From: Holothuria scabra
Lineage: Eukaryota; Echinodermata; Holothuroidea; Aspidochirotida; Holothuriidae
NCBI GenBank assembly: GCA_037179385.1
Contig: CM074187.1
Coordinates: 558,001-622,000, forward strand
Direction: 5' to 3'
DNA length: 64,000 nucleotides
Under the pieces are notes generated by a model that did not search any database, was not told the origin of the DNA, and saw only the letters and a program-made list of their open reading frames with translations. The position numbers and the translations under genes were made by a program. Below, in pieces: positions 21,124-32,037 of the stretch. Numbering within the stretch: the stretch's first letter is position 1; every line of letters begins with the position of its first letter.

Positions 21124-21909
21124 ATGGGCGATATCTGTACCCTGAAGTATGAATGCACCAGGTGCCACCAGCAGTTCTCAAAAAAGGGTTCTTTGGAGAG
21201 ACATGTTGAAAAGGAGCACTCTCCAAGCTTGTGGACTTGTGATATCTGTAAAACGTATCAGAGCGAAAGGAGATGGGCAGTGGACCGGCATCGAGATGGG
21301 TGCAAGAGAAGGAATTGGGGAGTCCGGACGGAGACAGTAGGAGAGTGGAACATCAGCCCAGGGGGAACAAAGCGAAAGGATGAAGGGCAGAAGGAGCCGA
21401 GGGGCAGGAGATTAGATGGACAAGGGAAGAGGGCCAAGAAGGACGATTCCAAGGGAGAGAAACGAAAAAGTGCAGAAAAAAGGGCAAGCGTGCAAAGAGA
21501 GAGTGTGGCCGAAGTGCAAAAGGCAAAGGAAGTTTTTTTGAAGGACCCACCACTAGTGCAGAGGTGGCCCCACCTGGAGTATCTGACAGCACTAGGGTCC
21601 CCCCTCTCACAGACACCACAAACCCCTAGGCAAGAAACGCACGAGGAAACGAAGCAAGAGACGCAGGAGGAGATGAAGCAAGAAACGCAGGAGGAAACGA
21701 AGCAAGAAACGCAAGAGGAGACGAAGCAGGAGATAGAGAAGGAGACTGGAGGTGATAACGGAAGAAAGGGAGCAGAGTCGGTCTTTAAAATTAACCTAAA
21801 CCCTGGAATGGTCTTCCAAAAGATGATCCGCACTACCACCTACCCAGACGGCCGAGTAGAGGTAGAGGAGAAGCAGGAATTAAAAAGATGCGATTGTTGT
21901 TCTAAGTAA
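21124..21909 (+). CDS. gypsy ORF3, zinc-finger protein in the env position
   Basis: 261 residues between pol and the 3' LTR. The N-terminus has a C2H2 finger (C11-X2-C14-X12-H27-X4-H32) and a second finger-like C39-X2-C42-X13-H56-X3-C60 (C2HC). A very basic Lys/Arg-rich region (about 75-135) follows. Residues about 171-208 are 8-residue repeats of the EETKQETQ type, and the C-terminus ends in a CDCC cluster. There is no signal peptide or membrane segment, so it is not an envelope protein. It is likely nuclear and nucleic-acid binding. Role unknown: transcription from the LTR, RNA handling or integration-site choice are possible. It starts 141 bp after the pol stop in another frame. Confidence 0.85.
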   Translation: MGDICTLKYECTRCHQQFSKKGSLERHVEKEHSPSLWTCDICKTYQSERRWAVDRHRDGCKRRNWGVRTETVGEWNISPGGTKRKDEGQKEPRGRRLDGQGKRAKKDDSKGEKRKSAEKRASVQRESVAEVQKAKEVFLKDPPLVQRWPHLEYLTALGSPLSQTPQTPRQETHEETKQETQEEMKQETQEETKQETQEETKQEIEKETGGDNGRKGAESVFKINLNPGMVFQKMIRTTTYPDGRVEVEEKQELKRCDCCSK

Positions 21910-22041
21910 CATCGGTTGTAATTGAACTGGAGCAAAGAAAGAAAGAAAAAAGAAAATATACATGCGTCTCCTGTCCTTTTGTATTCCTGTCTTTTCTTCC
22001 ATTCTATTCTATTTTAGAAATCAATGCGAGGCGCATTCTTT

Positions 22042-22055
22042 AAAGGTGGGGGTGG
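22042..22055 (+). promoter_or_regulatory. polypurine tract
   Basis: AAAGGTGGGGGTGG directly abuts the 3' LTR at 22056. This is the expected place and purine bias for the plus-strand primer, with two T interruptions. Confidence 0.7.
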
Positions 22056-23394
22056 TGTAACGAAATTGCATTGTGGCTATTTGAAGCCCCGTGTGGTAGA
22101 TCCGACTGTTACCAATACTGGAAGCCACGGCACTCACATCCCTGACGAACAAGCCTCTTTTCCCGACCTCATTGGTTCCTTTCCTTCACGGATAGGCGGT
22201 CCGTAGCACCCATTGAAGCACACGGTGAACACGAAAATAGGGGTGGAGTTTTAGGTTTCCCGCTCACTGATTGGGTAAGTCTGCTAGCGCAGCGCACGTG
22301 GGACTCAGATGGTGTTCGGATATAAAACTACCACGAGGAGGGAAACAGGGGCTGGCAGACGGAAGATCTCACTGAAGAGCTGCCATATGTGTGCTACCGT
22401 TAGCTCAGCCCCGTATGTGTTATATCATTGAAGAGATGCCCTATGTGTTCTATCGTTAGCTCAACCCCGTATGTGTTATATCACTAAAGAGGTGCCCTAT
22501 GTGTTCTATCGTTAGCTCAACCCCGTATGTGTTATATCACTGAAGAGCTGCCATATGTGTGCTACCGTTAGCTCAGCCCCGTATGTGTTATATCATTGAA
22601 GAGATGCCCTATGTGTTCTACCGTTAGCTCAGCCCCGTATGTGTTATATCACTGAAGAGATGCCCTATGTGTTCTATCGTTAGATCAACCCCGTATGTGT
22701 TATACCACTGAAGAGCTTTATATCATTGAAGAGAAGCCCTGTGTGTTATATCGTTAGCCCAACCCCGTATGTGCTATATCGTAGGGCGTGCCCGCCTGTG
22801 TTATGCTAACCTGGAGCTAGCTTAGGTACGTGGTATGTCGACGCAGAGCTGGGTCGCAGGTGTCCATGTGATTTAAAGGCGAGGTCGAACTGTGGATTAG
22901 TGCAGTGAGTTGTTTATTTCGTATCGAGGGCGTTCTGGAAGGCAGAGGCGCACAGACGTACAAGGCACCGGGAGAGAAGCAACCCTCTTAGACGCTGGAC
23001 CTTCTGCTAGAGAAAGGGGGAAGCGGTAGGGACCAAGGGACGAGTGCCCCCGTCAAAGACGTATACAGTGGGATATTGGAGCCAGGAGGGGAAAATTAGG
23101 ACACTCCGACGCCTTGAGGGCCGGGACCACATCGCTTTTGAGACAACGGGGAGTCGGCTGGTACAAGGCCCACGTGCTGATCGCTCTTAAAATTGTATCA
23201 TTTTACCGCTTCTAAGTGTAAACACCATTATCCTATATTAGGATTTGACTGTAATTCAATTATCAGAGTTCATGAATAATTATTTGATTAACTTTAGAAA
23301 TTTGTGTTCTGTCCATCTTTACGTGTGTGTGTTAACAATACCTATTCTATAGCCTATCCCCGGCCCGCACTTTAATTTTAAGCGGCGCGTTACA
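22056..23394 (+). repeat. 3' LTR of the gypsy element
   Basis: Same 1339-bp length as the 5' LTR and identical by eye apart from two substitutions near its start. It contains the same TATA box and 56-bp array, and ends CGTTACA next to the TACA duplication. Confidence 0.95.
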
Positions 23395-23479
23395 TACATA
23401 TATAGATTAGACTTAATATAGCGCACGATGTGACATAGTCATTCACGTGCACTTTACAAGTAATAAATGAGAGATAATA

Positions 23480-24295
23480 CTATAGGTTGAAAAGGTAAGT
23501 CTTTAGTCCAGCTTTAAATTTTGAGGTATTCGAGACACTTTTGAGAGAGAAAGGAAGGGAATTCCAGAGTCTAGGACCTGCAACCATAAAGGCACGGTCA
23601 CCATACGACTTGGAAGTGGTGCGTGGAACTACCAATCGTAATGTGTCAGTGTTAGATCTGAGATTGTGAGTGGCATTAAAATCTTTTATCAGCATGTCAT
23701 TGAGATATTTTGGCCCTTGATTATTTAGGCATTTGTAGACTATTAACATCAATTTAAACTTTATTCTTTTATCAACTGTGAGCCAGTGCTCGGATGAAAT
23801 GTAGGAGGAAACAGGATCATATTTTTTAAGGTTATGCAAGCAACGAATTGCCATGTTTTGCACTATCTGTAATTTACTTATGTGTATCTTGGGAACACCA
23901 ATTAAAAGACTGTTTCCATAGTCAAGACATGATGTCACAAAAGCATGCAATACACTCCGAGTGGCTTCTATAGAAAGATACTTCCTAATAGAACGAATGG
24001 CTTGCAGATGCATCATAGCTTTTTGACATTGCTTGGTAATATGTAGCTGCATGTCAAGGTGCTCATCAAACCACACCCCTAAATTCCTCACATACGGGAC
24101 TTTTTGCACCACACACTCTCCTACTCGGATTGAATTCACTTGTACTTTGGCTAAACTGGATTTGGAGCCAATCAGCATAAATTCAGTATATATATGGCCT
24201 AAAAGAAAAACATCATTCCTCATCAGTGTTTTTAAATCTTGCACTGCGCAGGCAACACAATGCCCGGAATGGCCGATTAGGCAGAATTCCTGCAA
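23480..24295 (-). pseudogene. L2/CR1-like LINE reverse transcriptase, C-terminal part
   Basis: A - strand frame of 271 residues. From about residue 70 (NLGVWFD) it matches the thumb and C-terminal region of L2/CR1-group LINE reverse transcriptases: SCLDYGNSLL, IQKLQ-type VQN motif, a HWLTVDKRIKFKL block, a SYGDRAF block and GPRLWNSLPFS. The palm with the catalytic FADD is missing, so the copy is 5'-truncated near 24230. The N-terminal 30 residues are read-through of flanking DNA. The 3' tail is TA-rich and was hit by the gypsy element, so the rest of the tail lies at about 14085-14118. Confidence 0.8.
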
Positions 24296-25873
24296 AACTT
24301 TGCCCGGAAAAACACGATACTGCTATATTGAAAGGAAAAAATTTCATGGAAATAAAAATGATTACAAAATTTGCGAACCATTCGGGCGGCTTATGAATTT
24401 TTTCCTCAAGGGCCCCATTACATACTAAATTACTAAGTCTTGCAGTTTGCTCTTAATGCAGTTCTGGGTGTTTAAATTGCCAAAGTATAGAAGGACCGGA
24501 ATAGGTGTTCAGGTACACACAGCGCCCAATAGTTTGACATCTACCGTACCTTGTCCCGACAGCCGAATTCGGGCAACGATAATGAAAATAGGATATTGGC
24601 TGTTTTTCAATTGATACACAAAAGTGTAAGAATGTCTTCCCATTTTCTGTCCCAAAGTTTATTTGAACCCACATTGTAGGCCTAACGAAGCACATTTTCA
24701 AAAGTCGTTAGAAGGAAAATCATTCGTAGTAGGGTACAGTCTGAAAAATGTCAATTCAATGGGAATTGCAATTGAGCTCACTGTCAGCCAAGAGTCGCAA
24801 CAGAGTCAGAAACTTTCACATGTTTTCAATTGCGTTGTACAGTATAGTTTTTCCCGTAAAATTGCAAGAGCACTTTATATTTTGATAGTGGTACATTTTA
24901 TTTGGTAGTTTTTTGATCATTTGATAAGTTGTTGTTTTTATTCCTATTTAAGTTTTGGTTTGTTTTGCTTTGATTTAACAGTTAAATTTATAAGCCTAGG
25001 AAATGCCCCCTTTTCGGCTGTATGAAGGATTCAATTTTTCACTTTTTGTACGGCTCTGCGCTAACCGATGGTGCCGCTCAGCGCTTACATCTGTGGTAAG
25101 GTGAACTGTCTTACATTCCCCAAGAGCATGCGCAGTAGGGCTAAGACATTTCCAGTTCTCTCTCTGCCTGCCACCTGCCTCCCATGGCACCGCTACATTC
25201 CTCACATTCCAAGACTGACCCCTTGGTGTAGAAATCCTTGCGCAGTATGGTAAAGTAGTGCATGTTTTTAGACTTAATTTCCTTGGTTTGCTCATGTATT
25301 AGGCAAGTCGCGACTTGCTCAGTGGCTGGGAATTCAATTTAATTGTTGGAATTTGGGTTCTGGCGGCAGTAGCTTTAACATTAGGCAGTACAAGTTAACG
25401 GAGAGGGTACCCCCAAGGTATTATTAAGCCAGTGATCGGTCTACCTGAGAGCACATGGCCCGTTTCCATTGTTCCCTCACTCCTCCGTAAGACCTGTTAA
25501 GAGGAAGTCACGTATGATGGGTGCGAGGCGAGAGTGGTAGATTTCAACCTCCAGTTTTGGCAGAGAGAGAAGGCTGGTCCGTCCTGGCCGCATACTCCAA
25601 GGTCCAAGAACAGACGTGGAATGTTCTGGTGATTGACATTGCCTCAGAGTAGTGGTCCGAGGGTGCTTTCTAGCTGCTTTCTTGTGTTTCCTGCTGAGTT
25701 TACCTGTATGCTTGCCACATATCTTACTAACTGGGACGAAATAAAGTTGGTAGAACTGAAGAACCGTTTGGTGTCTGTCGTCTTTCAACGTGCGTGTATC
25801 CCATCCGAAGGTTGCCCCTCTAAACTAAACTAGGCCACTATACAACACATCATATTCCGGTCGAACAGAATTA
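24296..25873. other. no gene; dispersed repeat fragments
   Basis: No coding exon recognised. A block at about 24998-25080 (TTTTCGGC..., CTCTGCGC.AACCGATGGTG) recurs diverged at 27138-27215 and 29700-29780, marking remnants of a dispersed element family. Confidence 0.45.
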
Positions 25874-25881
25874 CTGAACAG

Positions 25882-26931
25882 CAGGCACGTAGCCACGGGG
25901 GGGGGGGCAGGGTGCACGTACCCCCCCCCCCCCCACCAAAAAAAAATATCGATAAAAGGCCTTGCACTGAAGGAGAAAAAAATTATCCCCATTAAATCAC
26001 CACAACTTCAAAATACCTAGACTGAATTCTGTCAAAATATCTCCCACTTTCGAACAAAACATACACTTTAACTCGGGTAAGGAGCGTATGAAAGACGCAC
26101 ACAACTATTACTGTCAATTATCAGTCATCGATGGCGCGTGGAGATCCCTTCCCCTGTATGTCGAGGAGGTTACGCTAAGTATTGTTTTGAGCCTAATTTC
26201 GCACGTCATGTATCATTCAGCTGTCATATAAGTTCTTACGTGCGAGTAATGTACATTTTACGTGGCTTCTGGGCCGACGTTGTAGGCAGTGCAAAAAGAG
26301 AGACTTCAGACACAAAATAATTTAATGAAGTTATCATAAAAATTTTTTCCTTAAGAACAGCTTTAGGAAAAAGTGTCTGGAGTTACCGTATACCGCAAGA
26401 AACAAGAAAGCAGTTAAATACAAGTTAAATCAACGTATTTCTGATTTAGGAGTAATTTATGTGTCCCGGGAACGGAGTAAGCAAATGCAGATCAACCCAG
26501 TTGAAGTTGTTACGTAATTTTCTAACCGAGAAAAAAGAACCAGAATCAAACTCTTTTAAGCAAGAAAATACTTGATAAAGCTACAGGTAAGATTAATTTT
26601 CATAATTTGTTTAAGTTAAGTTTGACACCACCAATTAGCCTCGACAACCTCGTTGGCAGCTTGTTTTTTATAATATCCATATTTTTCTATTTCATTTTCA
26701 CTTTTAGTGTAAAAAAGGGCAAAGTTTTGTTATGAGACCAGCTTTTTCGGAGTACAAATATATCAGTGAAAAAAGCAAAATTTCGCACCATTTTGCATCT
26801 AGAGTCCTTGAAGTAGGAACATTTTTTTCAAAGGGGAGGGGGACACCCCTCCTCTTAGACCCCTCCCCCAGGCCGGCGAAACTCCAATATTGATGTGCCC
26901 CCCCAAATTGATTATTCTGGCTACGGGCCTG
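25882..26931. mobile_element. hAT-like non-autonomous element
   Basis: Inverted tips CAGGCACGTAGCCA and TGGCTACGGGCCTG (one mismatch) enclose 1050 bp. They are flanked by an 8-bp duplication with one difference, CTGAACAG (25874-25881) and TTGAACAG (26932-26939). C/G homopolymer runs lie just inside each end. No transposase frame. Confidence 0.78.
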
Positions 26932-27881
26932 TTGAACAGAACAATGTAGGCTTCCACATCATAATACTTTTCGCTTTAGGTCAATCTTATGAATTATTTC
27001 TTATTGACAGCATGAAAAATCAAATGGTGATGGTAAATTTTATCTGATGTTCTTATCACTTTCAGCAATTTTTTTTTCACATGATAGATTTATTGCGAAC
27101 GAAAGTTCAAAATAGCTTCGATTAGTACAAGTCTGGGGAATGCCATTTTCGGCTATCTGCATGGGGATTCTCCATATCCGGCAATTTTCTGTACGCTCCA
27201 CGTCGAGTGATGGTGGGGTTCAGCTTAAAAACTCTGTCGGACAGGATTATATTTTTCGGGCGAAAAATATTCTGCCCCAAACTGAAATGCTCCCGTATGT
27301 CTTTGCCCGCCGGTGACTCTGAGAAAATGAACTGAACTGAAATGAAATATGATTGAAAGGTATCTTCGTATACGTACACAGTATTAATGTAGCACATGTA
27401 GATACCAATTCGACCTGAATGCATGGTGGTTGATTGTTTTAATGTTTTTAAATAAAAAAAACGGATTTTTAATGATTGTAATCTGATTTTAATGATTTTA
27501 AATTTTTTAATTTCCAAAATGTATGTCACAAAATTTCCAAAATGTAACTATGTTCTCCTAAACTTACAAAAATAAATTTTCAGCATCCCAAAATGTCTGG
27601 GCTACCATTTGCCAACAAAAAAGAAACAAGAGAAAAAATATGAGAAAAAAAGGGAAAAATAATATAGCCTAGCAGTGTAAATCCAAAACATAGAAGTCAA
27701 CCTCCCTGGTCCGTGCGTATATAATTTAAGACGAATGGCCAGGACATTGGTTGTGTACAAATGTTGGGCTTACTAAAACAGAGATTTCAAATGAATAAAA
27801 TATGGAGGAAATAACAATATGTTTCCAATATAAAATGCCAACTGAATAATACACAGCATCAGTCCTTTAAGGATGAGATTG

Positions 27882-30137
27882 CATAGGCGGCGGAAGCGGA
27901 GGGCCAGGGCGGGCCTGCCCCCCCCCCTCAAGAATTTTTTATTGGATTTTGGGGGGCATCCCCCCCCCCTCCAATAACCAAATGTCGCAAAATAATTTTT
28001 TCAAAAGTAATTGAACAAAATTAAGTTGCTTTTATTTCTTTTCGGCTATTCTTCGGCTCAATTATTACTTTTCAGAGTGCAAAAGTCGCAAAGCTTCCGG
28101 GGCTTCGCCCCCTGGTCCCTCACATTAACGATAAACTGTAGGAGAGTTTATTTTCCCCCTTCAAACAATTGAAACAAAACCTTTTCAAGCCATCTTTCTT
28201 TTCTTTTCTATACTATCTTTCTTCTTCTCAAATCGGGGCCTTTTAAACATACTGAGCGAGGGGCATGTCCCCATTCCCTTTATTAGCCCCAATGACACAC
28301 ATTTTGCCCCAGTAATAATGTCTCTTTTAGGATAATAAGTTACACCTATGCAAAAGTACTTTTGTTGCTTCCATTAATAAGTCCCCTAAGAAGGATAAAA
28401 TTGTCAGAGCTTCTGGGGCCCTGTTACGGGCCCCTGGATCCCACACATATTTCCTCAGGATTTTAAATAGAATTCCCTGTTGAATAAATGCCCCAAAACA
28501 CTCTGGATCTCTCAAAATGCCCTGCCTCAAATGATCAATCACATGTTCAATTTTGAGTATAGCTTCAACATTTTGGCTTTGCCCCCTAAGATTACTCTAA
28601 AGTATGTTTCTCCTTAATCAAGTGCCATAGTACTTACCGATTCGATTCTCGTCCCTTACGTCACCGCACTGCTGAATTAGATTCATAGCAGTGGCGTAGA
28701 CACGGGGGTGGCGGCCTAGGTCCCCCAGATTTTCTTGCCCCCCCCCCCCCCCAGATTTTTTGCGTCCTGATAAAGTAATTGAGAAAAAATAAAATGTTTG
28801 AACGGAAATAAACAAGGCAATCATACACTGGAGACCATTCTTACACTACCATTCCTCTATTTCATCATACACAAAATAAACCGTAAGGGTAAGGTACTGC
28901 CTTCGCATAATTCTTCCCTTCCATTCTTAAAAAGTAGGCCTATGTCGTGCCTCACTCCTGCCCATGACAAGTGCCACTGTAGAACGATTTTTTCGACAAA
29001 TTCTCTGTTTACTAGTTGACACTGACATCCGGGCGGGCTTGTAAAATGTCCACAAGTTCCGGATTTCATGTGTTTCTCAGATGATTCATACTTCTGCCTT
29101 GCGGTTTGAATATTTTGAGAGATTTACTCGTAGCATTGTAATTTTGACTACGTAATGTACCGATGACTGAACAAATACTGAACCATTTTGCATCTAGGCA
29201 CCACTAAAAACCGGAAACATTGTTCCTTTAGCAGTATGTATGTCACTTGTAAAATCTCTACAAAGACTAAAAATGAGCATTTTGACATTTTTCATGCTCC
29301 ACAAAAGCGGAAAAGGAAAAATCCTAAAACGTAGGCCTATAAGCAGTTCAAAGTTTTGCTATTTTGCATCTAGGAAATCTAACTCGAAGAAAGTTTCTCA
29401 GAGTGGGACACAACTACTTTTGGTTTTCTTATTAAATATAAAATCCATTTAAATATTGCCGCATTTGCGATCTACGTCCTTCTGAAGTTTAGAATTTTTC
29501 CCAACGGAAAGGGAGATACCGGTTCCCTTTAGTCTCATCCCTCATGCCACAGATCAGAAATGTCATCTTTTGAGGTCCCTGAAAAGTGTATGTTTTACCA
29601 TCTCTCATAGATTGATTTTTATTCTCATTATTTGAAAAGTGGCAGACATGAGATTCGTATTTCAAGGCTAGATATACACCCAGATTAAAACACGTAGGAA
29701 GTGCCGTTTCCGGCCATCTAGGGGGTTTGTAAAGCCCAAAATTTTCTTGTGCGCTCCGCGCCAACCGATGGTGGCGCTCCAATTAGATAGTCTTCCCACG
29801 CTTGACCCTAGGGGGTAGCAGACCTCCCCCCCCCCCACACTTGTTACTTAGGCCTCCCTAAAAATTCCATCCTAGCTACACCACTGATCCATAGTTTAGA
29901 ATCTTTAATTTGAATATGTTTTTCGACCATTTCAGAGCCTCTCAAATCACTAAAAACGCTGAGCTCCCAGGGGGCTTCGCCCCCTGGACCCCACCAGGTG
30001 CTCTTGAGCGGGCCCCTGGACCCCACGCCGATGAGGTTTTGCCCTTTGTTCAAAACCGGACGCCTTACGGCGTCACCATTATTTCCGCTGCCGAAAACTT
30101 GTGCCCCCCCAATAAAAACCATCTCTCGCCGCCTATG
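27882..30137. mobile_element. TIR element with 5-bp duplication
   Basis: Tips CATAGGCGGCG and CGCCGCCTATG are a perfect 11-bp inverted repeat, flanked by GATTG on both sides (27877-27881, 30138-30142). The 2256-bp interior is non-coding, has long C-runs near the left end, and contains the nested hAT-like element 28689-29886. Without that insertion it is about 1.06 kb. Superfamily not assigned. Confidence 0.7.
28689..29886. mobile_element. hAT-like element nested in 27882-30137
   Basis: Left tip CAGTGGCGTAG and right tip CTACACCACTG are inverted with one mismatch. The flanks ATTCATAG (28681-28688) and ATCCATAG (29887-29894) match at 7 of 8 bases, as expected for an aged hAT duplication. It has internal C-runs near both ends and no transposase. 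Confidence 0.75.
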
Positions 30138-30142
30138 GATTG

Positions 30143-31238
30143 AGTAGGCTATAGGTATATGTTGGACTAGGTAGTTGTTACAACTCCATGGTTGAAACAG
30201 GGAACTTGTACCTCCAGTTTCCCTGTTACTGAACTCATTGAACAGTGGCTTAGCAGATTAACTACTAGTCATTGAGTGTACACTTTGTGGAACTTCATGA
30301 TGTATGGAATGTAACAAAGTACACTGTATGTCTAGTAATTTGACTTTTTCTCGGTGACAATGCGGCTAATGGTGTGTGTGCGAGAGGCGAGTGAAAAATT
30401 TTCAGTCTTCTTGTGAGAATTTCCACTTTCTTTTGCAATAAAATATGGAGCTTTGAGCAGGACATTGGATGCGTCAGAGTCGTTCTTCATTACAGATGGT
30501 GACTAGAGTGCTTCTACTTTAAACGTTTATTTCATGATAAAGAGACAGTAAATTTTGAAATAAATTTGTGGTTCCAGTGTAGCGGCCTGTTTCGAAATCA
30601 AGTGGGCCACGCATCACGTTAGGCATGGTAGTCTAGTACTGCACTCAAGTAAGCTGCTACATGAACCCCCTCCCCCCCCAAAAAAAAAATTGCAAGTGGT
30701 GATCTCAGTTAAGGAAAATAATTGAGTGTCCCTATCTTTGGTTGGACGACTGCTAAAGGTTAATGATATAGATCGTTCAACTTCGACTGTGAGAGCCAAT
30801 ATTTTGCAACATTTTTCTTTTTTTTTCTTTGGCTATAGGCCTATACTTAATTCCAGCTGGCAGACTCACCAAATTATCATGAAAGGTTATATTATACACT
30901 ATAGGGGACAGCTTCATCCCGTAAAGACCCTGGTAAGGCCGAAGCTGCGTCAGCTGAAGATGGCTGTTTTCCGACACAATGTCAAGAACCGCGAAAACGG
31001 TTTGGACGTGCCAAGAGCTTCGAAAATTTAGGGTTTTGCCCAAGAAATACTGAAAATATGTTGCTATCATGTTAAGGAAATATAGGAATGTTCCCAGCTC
31101 TCAAACTAACGTTAGACAAATTTCAAGTTATTTTCCCAACTAACCGTTATCCATATGAAAACGCTGTTATACTGATATGTATGCAATTGAAGTCGTGTTT
31201 AAGTAGAGTAATGCCCAGCCGCTATACGACGCCACAAG
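30143..31238. other. no gene recognised
   Basis: Only short open frames. Homopolymer-rich and AT-rich DNA without paired repeat ends. Confidence 0.4.
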
Positions 31239-31300
31239 CAGTGGCGTCGCCAAACTTTTCATTCTAGGGGGCACCAAAGGGGCATCCACTTTTTTCAGGT
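31239..31300. mobile_element. solo hAT-like left end
   Basis: CAGTGGCGTCGCC followed by a GGGGGCACC purine-rich block looks like the CAGTGGCG termini elsewhere in this window. No matching right end was found, so it is a fragment. Confidence 0.35.
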
Positions 31301-31474
31301 TACCGTGACACTCATTTTTCTTTTTTTTTTTCTAAGCCAAATCCTAAGTTTTGTGTAACTTCTCTTCATATTTCTGTACTTTTAAGGGTCAGACTAAAAA
31401 GTTTCCCAACTTACTTCTGGCCCCTCTCCCTTCTCATCTCTTCATGTACTATTAGAACTGACAACTTTCTTTAA

Positions 31475-32037
31475 TTAAAGTGTACCTAAAGTCAAAAAAT
31501 TCAAAATTATATAAGACCATGAAAAATACATTTTAACAGTCCAACTCCCATCTTCGTAGGACATTCCTGAGCTGAGATATTGAATGCTGAAGTTTATTCA
31601 CTCAAATCAAAATGGTACATTGCGCAATAATTTGTGATGTCATTCTTGTACTACTCAAATTACAATCTTTTTATTTCTTTGTTTTTCCGAACTTTACTTC
31701 ACCTTGTACCGACGTGTGATAGCACTCTTACTCTTATGAGGTGATGTGATTAATTAAACTCTCCTTGTGCAACATGCTATGCAAGCAATTAGGAAGCGTT
31801 CAAGGTCATAAAAACATTTTTAATTTTAAAGGGAAACAAAGCATGTTATGTGAGTTGTACAACAAGAAAGTCACAAATTATTGTGCAATAGACCAATTTG
31901 TTTTAAGAGAATAAACTTCAACATTTTATATCTCAGCTCAGGAATGTCATATGAAGATTGGAGTTGGACTGTTATAATTCTTTTTTCATTCTCTTAAATA
32001 TATATTTTTGAATTTTTTGACTTGAGGTACACTTTAA
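31475..32037. mobile_element. palindromic MITE
   Basis: The left arm (TTAAAGTGTACCT.AAGTCAAAAAATTC onward) and right arm form long inverted repeats of about 200 bp: the blocks CAGTCCAACTCC, GACATTCCTGAGCTGAGATAT, and TTGCGCAATAATTTGTG all recur inverted. Total length 563 bp. Outer edges lie in TTAA/TA context, so the duplication is TA or TTAA. No coding capacity. An RNA from it would fold into a long imperfect hairpin. Confidence 0.82.

Larger units (their letters stand above)
14119..23394 (+). mobile_element. young Ty3/gypsy LTR retrotransposon with three ORFs
   Basis: A 9276-bp element with two 1339-bp LTRs (TGTAACG to CGTTACA), a tRNA-Leu primer-binding site, gag, pol (PR-RT-RH-IN order), a third ORF with zinc fingers and a polypurine tract. 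It is flanked by a 4-bp duplication TACA (14115-14118, 23395-23398). By eye the LTRs differ at only two sites (a T/C and a C/G in the first 160 bp), and no ORF is broken, so the insertion is recent and could be competent. It sits in the TA-rich 3' tail of the L2-like LINE whose body is at 23480-24295. Confidence 0.95.

Noticed and set aside
21258..21839. 193-codon - strand frame with Cys/Ser repeats
   Set aside because: It is the antisense of ORF3's Glu/Lys/Thr repeat. The pattern follows from the repeat codons.
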